A stretch of 64,000 nt of DNA from Plebeiibacterium sediminum (GTDB lineage: Bacteria; Bacteroidota; Bacteroidia; Bacteroidales; Marinilabiliaceae), in assembly GCF_026013605.1 (NCBI RefSeq), contig NZ_JAPDPJ010000014.1:44620-108619 (forward strand), in the 5' to 3' direction. This document shows positions 54,408-63,998 of the stretch, in pieces. The notes beneath the pieces were generated by a model. It did not search any database. It was not told the DNA's origin and saw nothing but the letters and a program-made list of their open reading frames with translations. Each line of letters opens with the position of its first letter. Within the stretch, counting starts at the first letter, position 1. The position numbers and the translations under genes are program-made.

Positions 54408-56159
54408 ATGGAAAACCAAGATGTATTGGCATTGGTAACAGAAAAAGCTAACCAATGGCTATCAGGAAATTACGATGAAGAAACTAAAAAACAAGTTTCT
54501 GAACTTTTAAACAAAGAAGATAAAAGTGATCTTATTGATGCATTTTACAAAGATTTAGAATTTGGAACAGGTGGTTTAAGAGGAATTATGGGACCTGGTT
54601 CTAACCGAATGAATATTTATACTGTTGGAGCTGCAACTCAAGGTTTAGCAAACTATCTTAACAGCCAGTTTGCCGATTTAGATGAGATAAAAGTATGTAT
54701 TGGTCACGATTGTAGAAACAACAGTAGAGAATTTGCAGAAATTTCTGCTAAAATTCTTTCTGCAAACGGAATCAAAGCCCTTCTTTTTGATGATTTACGC
54801 CCAACACCAGAAGTTTCTTTTGTTATTCGTGAATTAAACTGTCAAAGTGGTATTATTATCACTGCATCTCATAACCCTAAAGAATATAACGGATACAAAG
54901 CATATTGGAATGATGGAGGTCAAATGATTGCTCCACATGACACTAATGTTATTGATGAGGTGCAAAAAATCACATCAATTGATGAGATTAAATTTGAAGG
55001 TAATGATACTTTAATTGAAGTATTGGGTGAAGAAATGGACAAAAAATACCTGGATAAGGTAAAATCTATTTCACTAGATACTGGTGCAATTGAAAGAAAT
55101 AAAGACCTAAAGATTATTTATACTCCTATCCACGGAACTGGTGTAAAATTAATTCCTGCTGCATTAAAGCAATATGGTTTTACAAATATTATAAATATTC
55201 CGGAGCAAGATGTTGTTAGTGGAGATTTCCCAACTGTAGTTTCTCCAAACCCGGAAGAACCTGCTGCATTAAAAATGGCAGTAGATAAAGCAGCTGAAAT
55301 TGATGCGGATTTAGTAATGGCTTCTGACCCTGATGCTGACAGACTTGGTATTGCATGTAAAAATGAAAAAGGTGAATTTATCTTATTAAACGGGAACCAA
55401 ACAGCGCTTTTATTAACGTGGTATATGGTTAAAAGATGGAAAGAAAACAATCTTTTAACCGGTAAGGAATTTATTGTTAAAACTATTGTAACAAGTGAAT
55501 TACTTAAAGAAATTGCGGTTAAAAACGACATTGAATATTTTGACGTATTCACTGGTTTCAAATGGATTGCTGATAAAATTAAAACCTACGAAGGAGAGAA
55601 AAAATACATCTGTGGTGGAGAAGAAAGTTATGGATTCTTACCTGGAGACTATGTTAGAGATAAAGATGCTGTTGCTTCTTGTGCTATGTTTGCTGAAATT
55701 GCAGCTTGGGCTAAAGACAATGGAGTAACTTTATTTGAACTACTTCAAAATATTTATATTGAATACGGTTTTTCTAAAGAAAAGATGATTTATATCGTTC
55801 GCAAAGGAAAATCCGGAGCTGATGAAATTCAGCAATTAATGAAAGATTTTAGAGAAAATCCTCCTGTTGAATTGGCTGGTTCTAAGGTTTCTGTTGTTAA
55901 AGATTATGCTGTTTTAAAAGCATTTAATAAGGTAGACAACACAGAAACAGATATTGATCTACCTGCAACATCTAATGTGCTACAATTCTTCACTGAAGAC
56001 GGATCTAAAGTTAGTGTAAGACCTTCAGGAACTGAACCTAAAATCAAATTCTATTTTGAGGTAAAAGGTGAAATGAAAGATAAGGCTGAGTATTATGATG
56101 CAGATGCTAAAGCTGAAGAAAAAATCAATGCTATTGCGACTGATTTAAAGATTTTGTAA
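54408..56159 (+). CDS. Phosphoglucomutase/phosphomannomutase family enzyme
   Basis: A 583-residue alpha-D-phosphohexomutase. The phosphoserine loop is TASHNPKEYNGYK, the metal-binding loop is DPDADRLG, and a sugar-binding GGEESYG and phosphate-binding RPSGTEPK loop follow. GTGGLRGIMGPG near residue 50 is the first loop. The long form resembles PGM2/PgcA and mainly interconverts glucose-1- and glucose-6-phosphate, which supplies rfbA. It has a strong convergent terminator. Confidence 0.94.
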   Translation: MENQDVLALVTEKANQWLSGNYDEETKKQVSELLNKEDKSDLIDAFYKDLEFGTGGLRGIMGPGSNRMNIYTVGAATQGLANYLNSQFADLDEIKVCIGHDCRNNSREFAEISAKILSANGIKALLFDDLRPTPEVSFVIRELNCQSGIIITASHNPKEYNGYKAYWNDGGQMIAPHDTNVIDEVQKITSIDEIKFEGNDTLIEVLGEEMDKKYLDKVKSISLDTGAIERNKDLKIIYTPIHGTGVKLIPAALKQYGFTNIINIPEQDVVSGDFPTVVSPNPEEPAALKMAVDKAAEIDADLVMASDPDADRLGIACKNEKGEFILLNGNQTALLLTWYMVKRWKENNLLTGKEFIVKTIVTSELLKEIAVKNDIEYFDVFTGFKWIADKIKTYEGEKKYICGGEESYGFLPGDYVRDKDAVASCAMFAEIAAWAKDNGVTLFELLQNIYIEYGFSKEKMIYIVRKGKSGADEIQQLMKDFRENPPVELAGSKVSVVKDYAVLKAFNKVDNTETDIDLPATSNVLQFFTEDGSKVSVRPSGTEPKIKFYFEVKGEMKDKAEYYDADAKAEEKINAIATDLKIL

Positions 56160-56183
56160 CAAATATTATTACATATTATGATT

Positions 56184-56210
56184 AAGAAAGGGGAAAATTT
56201 CCCCTTTCTT
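56184..56210 (+). terminator. Bidirectional terminator
   Basis: Stem AAGAAAGGGG with CCCCTTTCTT, with complementary AAA/TTT at the top, followed by ATTTT. It lies between the phosphohexomutase gene and the converging helicase gene. Confidence 0.75.
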
Positions 56211-56221
56211 ATTTTATGCTA

Positions 56222-57643
56222 TTACTCAAAATATTCATCTTTAAAGTTTACCAGGTATAATTTTTCTGTACACCTTGTTATTGCTGTATATAGCCATCTA
56301 TAATAATCTTTATTTATATTTTCCTCTGGCACAAAACCTGGATCTACAAACACTACTTTCCATTGGCCACCCTGAGCTTTATGACAAGTCATTGCATAAG
56401 CAAACTTAACTTGCAAGGCATTATAGTACTCATTGTTTTTTACAGCCTCATATTGCTTTCTTTTAGGTGAAAGATCTTCATAATCTTTCATGATTTCATA
56501 AAAGAATACCTCCTGTTCTTTTTGAGTAAATCCTGCGGTATCTGTATTTAACACATCTAAAATCAACTTAACATCAACTTCCAGCTCCTTATAATCAATT
56601 AACCTGATAGTGCAATTAACAAACCTCTTACCATAAAGTTCTTCATATCCTTTTATCCTAACTATTTCAGCAATATCTCCATTTGCTATAAAATCAACTT
56701 CCTTATGCTCTTTCAACCAGAAATAGTTATTTTTTACAACCAGAATATAATCACCAACAGAAACTTCTTCTTCTTTATACAATATTGAATTACGAATACC
56801 TTTATTATATAAGTTTGTTCTTTTATTTGATCGATTTACAATTAGAGTTTCATCCATACCCACAGAATCGTATGCCGTATTTATTTCTTCAATAAGCTCC
56901 TCTCCTGATATCCTTTTGATATCCTTGTACCCATATGTATCAAATTTAGGAAGATCATCAAAAAATGTATCCGACTCAATAGAACATCTTAGATTTGAAG
57001 CATTATTTAATATTCCGCTTTCCAATGACTGTCGAACTACATCTGTAAGAAAGCAGGAAAAAAGGGTAACTCCATAATAATTTAAGGTATCAGTATCCAA
57101 GGCCGGACTTTCAGAGTTACCTATTGGTGGCAACTGTGCAGAATCGCCAATTAAAACTAATCTGCAATTTCTATTTTCAAACACAAAATTTAATAAATCC
57201 TCAAGCAAATTGCCGCTACCAAAACTTGTGTACTCATTACTAAAACCGGATATCATAGAAGCTTCATCAACAAAAAATATGGTATCAGGTTTCAAATTTT
57301 TATTCAAATTAAAAGTACCAAAGCCATCATTTGCCGATTTCTGACGATATATAACTTTATGAATAGTATAAGCTGGCTTTCCTGCATAACCAGAAAATAC
57401 TTTGGCAGCCCTCCCTGTAGGAGCCATTAAAACCTGTCGAAATTTAAATTCATCCAATGATGCTACAATTGAACTTATTAATGAAGTTTTTCCCGTTCCG
57501 GCATATCCTTTTAAAATAAATACAGGATTATCATCTGTTGAAGTAAGAAAATCAACAAAAAGATCAATTGCGCTGTTCTGAGATTCTGTAGGAACATGCT
57601 CAAAATGAGCTTTAATATTCGATATGATATGATTATTTAACAT
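56222..57643 (-). CDS. RecD/Pif1-like ATP-dependent DNA helicase
   Basis: A 473-residue SF1B helicase. Walker A is GYAGTGKTS (46-54), motif II is VDEASMIS, motif III is LVLIGDSAQLPPIG, and the C-terminal UvrD_C_2 motifs are TCHKAQGGQW and YTAITRC. It has no nuclease domain, like RecD2-type or Dda-type helicases, though the N-terminal wing of RecD2 is absent. It moves 5' to 3' on DNA in related proteins. The gene stands alone between two plus-strand blocks. Confidence 0.88.
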   Translation of the reverse strand: MLNNHIISNIKAHFEHVPTESQNSAIDLFVDFLTSTDDNPVFILKGYAGTGKTSLISSIVASLDEFKFRQVLMAPTGRAAKVFSGYAGKPAYTIHKVIYRQKSANDGFGTFNLNKNLKPDTIFFVDEASMISGFSNEYTSFGSGNLLEDLLNFVFENRNCRLVLIGDSAQLPPIGNSESPALDTDTLNYYGVTLFSCFLTDVVRQSLESGILNNASNLRCSIESDTFFDDLPKFDTYGYKDIKRISGEELIEEINTAYDSVGMDETLIVNRSNKRTNLYNKGIRNSILYKEEEVSVGDYILVVKNNYFWLKEHKEVDFIANGDIAEIVRIKGYEELYGKRFVNCTIRLIDYKELEVDVKLILDVLNTDTAGFTQKEQEVFFYEIMKDYEDLSPKRKQYEAVKNNEYYNALQVKFAYAMTCHKAQGGQWKVVFVDPGFVPEENINKDYYRWLYTAITRCTEKLYLVNFKDEYFE

Positions 57644-57692
57644 TATTCGTTATAAAATAGGTGAATCAAAATCCAAAATTTGATTTTTTTTT

Positions 57693-57700
57693 TAAATTTG
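57693..57700 (+). promoter_or_regulatory. Putative promoter, minus-7 box
   Basis: TAAATTTG, 34 bp before the ATG at 57734. It lies inside the first codons of the longer frame from 57680, so it favours the later start. Confidence 0.4.
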
Positions 57701-57733
57701 TGCATTCAAACTAATACAAAAATCTGTAAAATA

Positions 57734-58363
57734 ATGAAAACAGTAATTCAAATCGTACTTCTTATTGCAATTGTTGGTTTAGCATATCTGTGTTATGACA
57801 GTATCAATAGTGTAATTGAGTTTAACAGAGTTCACAAACTTCGTACAGAAGCTAACATCGAAAAACTAAAAGACATCAGAACTGCGCAGGTTGCTTACAA
57901 ATCGCAATATGAAAAATATACAGGAAGTTTTGATTCCTTAATTAATTTCGTAAAATCTGATTCTTTAAAATTAGTAAAGAAAGAAGGTAGCCTTTCAGAT
58001 AGCTTATTAGCTGAAGGTTGGACGGAAGAAAAAGCATTAAAATTAGGAATGATTAAACGTGATACTATTTTAGTAAGCGTTCTTGATTCTCTTTTTGGTA
58101 AAAATTACCACATTGATTCTTTAAAGTATGTTCCATTCGTTGCAAATGAAGAATACGAAATGGGAGCTGGAGTCGTACAAACAGGTTCTGGTGTTAAAGT
58201 TGAAGTATTTGAAGCTAAAGTACACAACAACGTTTATCTTGATGGACTTGATGAGCAAGAAATCATCAACTTAAATGATAAAGCTTCTAAATTGGAGAAA
58301 TATCCAGGATTAAAAGTTGGTTCATTAGAAGAAACTAATAACAACGCTGGTAACTGGGAGTAA
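57734..58363 (+). CDS. Membrane-anchored protein of unknown function
   Basis: A 209-residue protein, using ATG 57734 rather than 57680. A transmembrane helix lies near residues 3-21 (TVIQIVLLIAIVGLAYLCY). The rest is probably periplasmic: a helical part (KLKDIRTAQVAYKSQYEKYTG, which resembles pilin-like or type-II-secretion pseudopilin helices), then beta-like segments. The sequence is close to proteins that occur next to DUF3822 and rsmD in many Bacteroidota, but it has no agreed function. Confidence 0.7.
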   Translation: MKTVIQIVLLIAIVGLAYLCYDSINSVIEFNRVHKLRTEANIEKLKDIRTAQVAYKSQYEKYTGSFDSLINFVKSDSLKLVKKEGSLSDSLLAEGWTEEKALKLGMIKRDTILVSVLDSLFGKNYHIDSLKYVPFVANEEYEMGAGVVQTGSGVKVEVFEAKVHNNVYLDGLDEQEIINLNDKASKLEKYPGLKVGSLEETNNNAGNWE

Positions 58364-58424
58364 TATTTTGCTTTTATTGCAGATTTATAATATAAAACAC
58401 ACTGCTTAAGCGTAAAATATTATC

Positions 58425-59276
58425 ATGAGTAACCAATTTGTTGTTGATAGTAATTTCGATAAAAACATTACGAATTCATATTTTTTATCCATCCAGTTAA
58501 CTCTGGATGGATTTTCTTTTTGTGTTCTTGATCCAATTAGTAATGAATACATCTTATTTTCAGAACATCCTTTTTCAATAAATGATTCGTTAATCAATAC
58601 GATTGAGAAAGAATTAAAAGAAAATGAATATCTCCAATTCCCCTATCAGAAAGTATTTGTACTGTACTATACGAAACAAAATACATTAATTCCTACTTCT
58701 TTATATCAAAAAGACCAAAAGGAATTATATCTTGACTTCTGCTTTAATCAGAATAAATTTGAGGAAGAGTTAACTTTTAGCAATAAGATTAAGATGGCTG
58801 ATTCTTATTGTGTTTTTAACATACCAAAAACTATAGTTGAACTTTTTAATGATAAATTTTCCAATGTTTACTATTATTGTTCAACTACTCCGTTTATTGA
58901 AACAGCGCTCCTGAATACCAGTTTTAATTATGATCAATTTCAGATCTATATCAACTTACAAAACTCAATTTTTGATATCATTGCAATTGCAGGAAATGAT
59001 TTAAAGCTGCACAACTCTTTTAAATTTCAGGATAAAAAAGAGTTTTTATATTACACTCTTCTTATTTTTGAACAACTAAAACTTAATACAAATACTTCCA
59101 CTGTATTTTTAAGTGGCATGATTTCAAAAACTGATGAAATCTACGCTCTTTTGAAGAAGTATATTAAGAATATCGAAATTGTAAAAGAGAGTAAACATTT
59201 TAAGTTTGCATCTGTTTTTAAAACTATTTCCTTACAAGAACATATCAATTTAATTAATATTCCATTATGCGTATAA
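58425..59276 (+). CDS. DUF3822 family protein
   Basis: A 283-residue protein of the Bacteroidota DUF3822 family, whose fold is ASKHA-like (actin/sugar kinase type). FSFCVLDPISNEYILF at the start and TVFLSGMI near the end mark the family. It is likely inactive as a kinase. It overlaps rsmD by 10 nt, an arrangement often seen in the phylum. The function is unknown. Confidence 0.82.
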   Translation: MSNQFVVDSNFDKNITNSYFLSIQLTLDGFSFCVLDPISNEYILFSEHPFSINDSLINTIEKELKENEYLQFPYQKVFVLYYTKQNTLIPTSLYQKDQKELYLDFCFNQNKFEEELTFSNKIKMADSYCVFNIPKTIVELFNDKFSNVYYYCSTTPFIETALLNTSFNYDQFQIYINLQNSIFDIIAIAGNDLKLHNSFKFQDKKEFLYYTLLIFEQLKLNTNTSTVFLSGMISKTDEIYALLKKYIKNIEIVKESKHFKFASVFKTISLQEHINLINIPLCV

Positions 59277-59803
59277 TAAGTGGCTCTTTAAAAGGGAGAC
59301 GATTTTCTCCACCAAAAAATTTTAAAGCCAGACCAACTACTGACTTTGCAAAAGAGAACTTATTTAATGTTCTAAACAACCATTATTCTTTCGAAGAACT
59401 TAAAGTACTTGACTTGTTTGGTGGTACAGGTAGTATTAGCTTAGAATTTGCATCCAGGGGTACAAATAATATTACTTGTGTTGAATTAAACTTCAATCAC
59501 TTTAGATTTATTAAAAAAAACATAGATGAACTTGGTATGAAATCATCTATTAAAGTCATTAAGGCTGATGCTTTCAAATTTATTGAAAAAACATCGGAGA
59601 CTTTTGATATGATTTTTGCTGATCCACCATATGATCTTGAAAATGCAGAAACTATTCCAGACCTTGTGTTAAGCAATAATTTATTAAACAGCGAAGGAAT
59701 TCTAATTTTTGAACATTCCGGGAAAGTGGATTTTAAATCACACCCTAACTTTGTAGAGAACAGAGAAAACGGAAAAGTGATATTTACGTTTTTCAAAGCA
59801 TAA
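59267..59803 (+). CDS. rsmD: 16S rRNA (guanine966-N2)-methyltransferase
   Basis: A 178-residue class I methyltransferase. The SAM-binding motif is VLDLFGGTGSISLE and the catalytic motif is FADPPYDL. It begins MRIISGSLKGRRF, the usual RsmD start. It methylates G966 of 16S rRNA in the assembled 30S subunit. It starts inside the end of the DUF3822 gene. Confidence 0.95.
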   Translation: MRIISGSLKGRRFSPPKNFKARPTTDFAKENLFNVLNNHYSFEELKVLDLFGGTGSISLEFASRGTNNITCVELNFNHFRFIKKNIDELGMKSSIKVIKADAFKFIEKTSETFDMIFADPPYDLENAETIPDLVLSNNLLNSEGILIFEHSGKVDFKSHPNFVENRENGKVIFTFFKA

Positions 59804-59828
59804 AAAAAGGAGCATTGCTCCTTTTTTT
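59802..59828 (+). terminator. Bidirectional terminator
   Basis: Stem GGAGCA and TGCTCC flanked by a run of A on the left and T on the right, with a 1-nt loop in the longest pairing. It lies between rsmD and the converging xerD. Confidence 0.8.
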
Positions 59829-59831
59829 TAT

Positions 59832-60734
59832 TTATGATCTTGGATGAAACTGAATCATAGTATTTTTTAAATACTCTTTATCTAAATGAGTATATATTTC
59901 TGTTGTAATTATCGACTCATGTCCTAGCATTTCCTGTACAGCTCTTAAATTAGCACCCCCATCAATTAAATGTGTGGCAAATGAATGGCGGAACGTATGC
60001 GGGCTCACATTTTTATCCATTCCTATCACTGCAACAAGACCTTTAATTATAGTAAAGATCATTACCCTAGATAGCTTCTTCCCTCTTCTGTTTAAAAACA
60101 ATATATCTTCACTATCATGGTGAATCTTAAGATTTCGTCGGTATTCACTTAAATACAAATTAATTTCTTTTATTGCCTTGGCACTAATAGGCACTAATCG
60201 TTCTTTATTCCCTTTTCCTTCAATCTTAATAAATCCTGATTCAAAAAACAGATTAGAAATTTTCAATTCTATTAGTTCCGAAACCCTTAACCCACAACTA
60301 TATAAAGTTTCCAAAATTGCTTTATTTCTTTGTCCTTCTGGCTTTTTAGTATCAATAGCATTAATGATAGTATCAATTTCTTCAACTGATAATATTTCAG
60401 GTAATTTTCTTCCTATTTTAGGTGATTCTAGTAATGCTGTTGGATCTTTCTCGATCTTTTCTTCAATTAATAGAAACTTATAAAACGATTTGATTCCACT
60501 AATAATTCTGGCTTGAGTTCTTGGGCTTATACCTTTTTGAGCAATCCACTCAATCATTTCTTTAAGATTATTCAAAGTAACTCCTTCCGGACCTTCTTGA
60601 TCTAGAGCACGATCTTTAAGAAACTGAACTAATTTTGTTAAATCTGTAACGTATGCATGAATTGAATTATCTGATAACCCTTTTTCGACTTTTAAATAAC
60701 CTTTAAAGCCTTCAATTTCTGAATCCCAAATCAT
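59832..60734 (-). CDS. xerD: Tyrosine recombinase XerD
   Basis: A 300-residue tyrosine recombinase. SAM-like N-terminal domain (LKVEKGLSDNSIHAYVTDL). The catalytic domain has Arg in YSCGLRVSEL, HTFRHSFATHL (His, Arg, His box), GHESIITTEIY with the nucleophile Tyr, and THLD. It resolves chromosome dimers at dif with XerC and FtsK. It is not a phage integrase: no phage genes are near. It diverges from aroQ. Confidence 0.95.
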   Translation of the reverse strand: MIWDSEIEGFKGYLKVEKGLSDNSIHAYVTDLTKLVQFLKDRALDQEGPEGVTLNNLKEMIEWIAQKGISPRTQARIISGIKSFYKFLLIEEKIEKDPTALLESPKIGRKLPEILSVEEIDTIINAIDTKKPEGQRNKAILETLYSCGLRVSELIELKISNLFFESGFIKIEGKGNKERLVPISAKAIKEINLYLSEYRRNLKIHHDSEDILFLNRRGKKLSRVMIFTIIKGLVAVIGMDKNVSPHTFRHSFATHLIDGGANLRAVQEMLGHESIITTEIYTHLDKEYLKNTMIQFHPRS

Positions 60735-61063
60735 TTTTAGTATATTAATTAATTATAAATTGAATAGTATAGTAAATATAATAACATATATATTTCCAAT
60801 CAACAAAAAATAATTTTTTATGTAAATATTAATTTATTATCTTAAAAATGTAACACACTATCCTACTTTAATTTATATATTATATTTTACTCTTATTAAC
60901 ACATTACTACTAATCACAACATTTAATATATATGGTATATTAGTCAAAAAATTAGTTCCTACGTTCTATTTAAAGTATGATGCAATTGTTCACTAAACCT
61001 CTTTGAAATATAACTAATTAGCAAAAAATCAAAAGTAAACTGATTTATTTAATATCAATTTGT

Positions 61064-61095
61064 TACAATATTTAACTCTAAAGTTAAATATTGTA
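61064..61095. repeat. Perfect 14-bp inverted repeat
   Basis: Arms TACAATATTTAACT (61064-61077) and AGTTAAATATTGTA (61082-61095) around a 4-nt loop CTAA. It lies in a divergent intergenic region, so it is not a gene-end terminator. Operator or structural roles are possible. Confidence 0.6.
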
Positions 61096-61284
61096 GATTT
61101 TATCTTTATATATTAAACCTCTTTTAAAATAATATTTTTAAATAGCTGATTATATGACACTTAAATATTGCCAGTATCAATACATTAAATAATGGAATAT
61201 CAAGAAGTTATTTATAAACTGTAAAAACTAGGTTTTTTATCACAATGTTTATTAAATCGGTTTTATAATCACATAAGTTTTCAA

Positions 61285-61292
61285 TACATTTG
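61285..61292 (+). promoter_or_regulatory. Putative aroQ promoter, minus-7 box
   Basis: TACATTTG, 59 bp before the aroQ ATG at 61352. It precedes the alternative GTG at 61307 by only 14 bp, which would leave a very short leader for that start. Confidence 0.4.
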
Positions 61293-61351
61293 CTGCGAAT
61301 TTTAGAGTGCCCCATAAACCAAATTGTATTTACTACAATTTTTCAGAAAAA

Positions 61352-61792
61352 ATGAAGCTTTTAATACTAAATGGACCTAATTTAAATTTATTAGGGAAAA
61401 GAGAAGTAAATATTTATGGAAATAAGTCCTTTGAAGATTATTTCAATGAATTGAAAACAATTTACAATAATATTGAATTATCTTATTTTCAATCAAATAT
61501 CGAAGGTAAATTAATTGATAAAATCCACGAAGTAGGTTTTAGTTTTGATGCAATAATATTTAATGCAGGCGCCTACACTCATACATCCATTGCACTGGCT
61601 GACGCAATTTCTGGCATTACCACCCCAGTAATCGAAGTTCATATATCAAATGTATTTAAACGAGAGTCATATAGACATCACTCTTACATTTCTCCTGTTT
61701 GTGCAGGAACCATTGCTGGTTTTGGGTTAGATTCATATAATTTAGCTATTCAAAGTATATTAAATGCATCTGAATTTAAGCAAGATAAATAA
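61352..61792 (+). CDS. aroQ: Type II 3-dehydroquinate dehydratase
   Basis: A 146-residue enzyme starting at ATG 61352 (MKLLILNGPNLNLLGKRE). A GTG at 61307 would add 15 residues not found in the family. Motifs are NGPNLNLLG with the active-site Tyr region (REVNIYG), NAGAYTHTSIALADAI and EVHISN. Length is the usual 140-150. It dehydrates 3-dehydroquinate in the shikimate pathway. It lies 25 bp before pyk, so the two are likely co-transcribed. Confidence 0.96.
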   Translation: MKLLILNGPNLNLLGKREVNIYGNKSFEDYFNELKTIYNNIELSYFQSNIEGKLIDKIHEVGFSFDAIIFNAGAYTHTSIALADAISGITTPVIEVHISNVFKRESYRHHSYISPVCAGTIAGFGLDSYNLAIQSILNASEFKQDK

Positions 61793-61817
61793 TTAGAAAA
61801 TTGAAATAAATAATTAG

Positions 61818-63257
61818 TTGATGAAAAAGTTTACAAAAATCGTTGCTACTGTATCAGACATGAAGTGTGATCAGGAGTATGTTAGAAGTTTAATTAAATC
61901 AGGTGTAAACGTAGTGAGATTAAACACTGCTCACATGGATTACGAAGGTTTAAAAAGAGTTGTTGAAAGAGTACGTAACGTATCTGACAAAGTAGCAATT
62001 CTTGTTGATACAAAAGGTCCTGAAATTAGAACTACACCTACTGAAGATGGAAACAAAATTTTAGTTACAAAAGGTAGTACTATTTTAGTTAAAGGAGAGC
62101 CTGATACTAAATCAACTGCAGAGTGCGTATGCGTATCATATGCTGATTTTGTTAAAGATGTTCCTGTAGGAAGCGACGTTTTAATTGACGATGGTGAAAC
62201 TGCTCTTAAAGTTATCGACAAAAAAGATGACTGCATAGTTTGTTCTGTTGAGAATGACGGCGAAATTGGTGGTAAAAAAAGTGTTAACGTTCCTGGTGTT
62301 CGTATTAACTTACCATCTTTAACTGAAAAAGATATTCGTTTCTTAGAATATTCAGCAGCTCAAGAAGTTGATTTTATTGCTCACTCATTTGTAAGAAACG
62401 CTCAAGATGTTGCTGACGTTCAAAAAGAATTAGATCGTTTAGAATGTCCTGCTAAAATCATTGCTAAAATCGAGAACCAAGAAGGTGTTGATAATATCGA
62501 TGAAATTGTTGACTGTGTTTATGGAGTTATGATTGCTCGTGGTGACATGGGTATTGAAATTGCTCAAGAAAAAATTCCAGGAATCCAACGTAAATTAATC
62601 AGAAAGTGTGTAGAATTCAAAAAGCCAGTAATTGTTGCTACACAAATGTTACACACAATGATTAAAAATCCTCGTCCAACTCGTGCTGAGGTAACTGACG
62701 TTGCAAATGCAATTTACTATCGTACTGATGCAATTATGCTTAGTGGTGAAACTGCTTACGGAGATTATGGTGTTGAGGCTGTTCAAACAATGTCTTCTAT
62801 TGCTCAGGAAGTTGAAGCTGCTAAAGATAACCGTAACGACATTCCTGTACCAAACTTACTAAAAAGTAAAACAACTTATTTAGCAGAAACTGCATTCAAA
62901 TCTGCAGCTGACTTAAATGTTAAAGCTGTAATTACTGATAGTATTTCTGGTAGAACTGCTCGTTATTTAGCTGCATTTAGAGGAAATATTCCTGTATACG
63001 CATTATGTTTTAGCCCAAGAACAGCTAGAGAATTAAACCTTTCTTATGGAGTTACTCCTAGAATTATGGAGCAAGGTGGTTCTAAAGAAGAAATCCTTAT
63101 TAAAACTCTTGAAAAATTATTAAAGAAAGATGTTTTAGAAGGATCTGATCAAGTTGCATATCTTGGAAGTAGTTTTGGTATTGGTAGTGGTACAACATTC
63201 CTTGAAATCATCACTGTTGATGAACTATTGACTAAAACAAAAGAAGCAAAGAAATAA
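61818..63257 (+). CDS. pyk: Pyruvate kinase
   Basis: A 479-residue enzyme. It starts MMKKFTKIVATVSD, with VRLNTAHMDYEG and LVDTKGPEIRTT in the barrel. The metal and catalytic region is AKIENQEGVDNIDEIV...VMIARGDMGIEI, and MLSGETAYGDYGVEAV follows. The C-terminal allosteric-type domain is present. It makes ATP and pyruvate from PEP. Codon use suggests high expression. A terminator follows at once. Confidence 0.97.
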   Translation: MMKKFTKIVATVSDMKCDQEYVRSLIKSGVNVVRLNTAHMDYEGLKRVVERVRNVSDKVAILVDTKGPEIRTTPTEDGNKILVTKGSTILVKGEPDTKSTAECVCVSYADFVKDVPVGSDVLIDDGETALKVIDKKDDCIVCSVENDGEIGGKKSVNVPGVRINLPSLTEKDIRFLEYSAAQEVDFIAHSFVRNAQDVADVQKELDRLECPAKIIAKIENQEGVDNIDEIVDCVYGVMIARGDMGIEIAQEKIPGIQRKLIRKCVEFKKPVIVATQMLHTMIKNPRPTRAEVTDVANAIYYRTDAIMLSGETAYGDYGVEAVQTMSSIAQEVEAAKDNRNDIPVPNLLKSKTTYLAETAFKSAADLNVKAVITDSISGRTARYLAAFRGNIPVYALCFSPRTARELNLSYGVTPRIMEQGGSKEEILIKTLEKLLKKDVLEGSDQVAYLGSSFGIGSGTTFLEIITVDELLTKTKEAKK

Positions 63258-63275
63258 TAATTTCTTTCTATATAT

Positions 63276-63306
63276 AAAAAAAGAGGCTTATGGCCTCTTT
63301 TTTTTT
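63276..63306 (+). terminator. Terminator of pyk
   Basis: A-run, stem GAGGC (63283-63287) and GCCTC (63293-63297), then nine or more T. The loop is 5 nt. Confidence 0.85.
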
Positions 63307-63781
63307 GCATTGTAGATAAACCATACTCCATCAATAGGCATTGCATAAACAGACCATATTGTAACAATTCATCTATTTCTTAGGTTTCTTTTCTTTATCA
63401 CAATTTAAAATCAACTTTACTTTAATACTATTTACATTACTCACACATGTATCAACTGTAAATAGTAGGTCGATTGTATAAAAAATCTGATTATAGAGAC
63501 TACTTCTTTATCATAATATGATATTTTTTCATTATAAAAACTCCAAAAATATACCGCAATAAACCTCATATTAGATAACATTATGTATGAATTAGTTTTT
63601 AGAGTCGTTTTTTTAAATATTTTTCCATTTTTTTCACCCACTACAACACCCTGACAAGCAAGCCTGTAGCGGGATACAGAGATTTTATTTTGATTTTTCT
63701 TATAAAAAAAAGCACTTAACTATTGCAAGTAGACACAAAAGCTCTATCTTTGCATCGCTTTCAGAAAAAACAAGCACACTT
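63307..63781. other. Intergenic region before the tRNA genes
   Basis: 475 bp with no gene I can support. Only the tRNA promoter at 63723-63752 stands out. A 66-codon minus-strand frame at 63441-63641 has no family features and is not called. Confidence 0.6.
63723..63752 (+). promoter_or_regulatory. Promoter of the tRNA-Asp genes
   Basis: TTG (63723-63725), exactly 19 bp, TATCTTTG (63745-63752). This is the best consensus promoter in the window and lies 29 bp before the first tRNA-Asp gene. Confidence 0.65.
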
Positions 63782-63855
63782 GGTCTGGTAGTTCAGCTGG
63801 TTAGAATGCCGGCCTGTCACGCCGGAGGTCGCGGGTTCGAGTCCCGTCCAGACCG
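63782..63855 (+). tRNA. tRNA-Asp (GTC)
   Basis: 74-nt cloverleaf: acceptor GGTCTGG with CCAGACC, D-arm, anticodon stem CCGGC/GCCGG around loop CTGTCAC with anticodon GTC, and TpsiC loop GGTTCGAGTC. The discriminator is G. The 3' CCA is not encoded. It is identical to the second copy. Confidence 0.97.
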
Positions 63856-63924
63856 CAAACTGAAAGTAAATAAAGATAATGATCTTTATTTTAAACTCGA
63901 AAAATATTGATTTTGTTTTATACT

Positions 63925-63998
63925 GGTCTGGTAGTTCAGCTGGTTAGAATGCCGGCCTGTCACGCCGGAGGTCGCGGGTTCGAGTCCCGTCCAGACCG
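63925..63998 (+). tRNA. tRNA-Asp (GTC), second copy
   Basis: Identical to the copy at 63782-63855, 69 nt downstream, with the same anticodon GTC and no encoded CCA. It has no separate promoter that I can see, so it is likely made from the first promoter. Confidence 0.97.

Larger units (their letters stand above)
60735..61351. other. Divergent intergenic region, xerD / aroQ
   Basis: 617 bp of very AT-rich DNA. It contains a perfect 14-bp inverted repeat (61064-61095) and a minus-7 box for aroQ (61285-61292). No gene is evident. Confidence 0.6.

Noticed and set aside
59832..60734. Tyrosine recombinase as a phage or element integrase
   Set aside because: Length and motifs match XerD, no mobile genes or direct repeats are near, and the neighbours are housekeeping genes.
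63441..63641. 66-residue minus-strand open frame
   Set aside because: It lies in AT-rich intergenic DNA, with no family features and no promoter box; judged chance.
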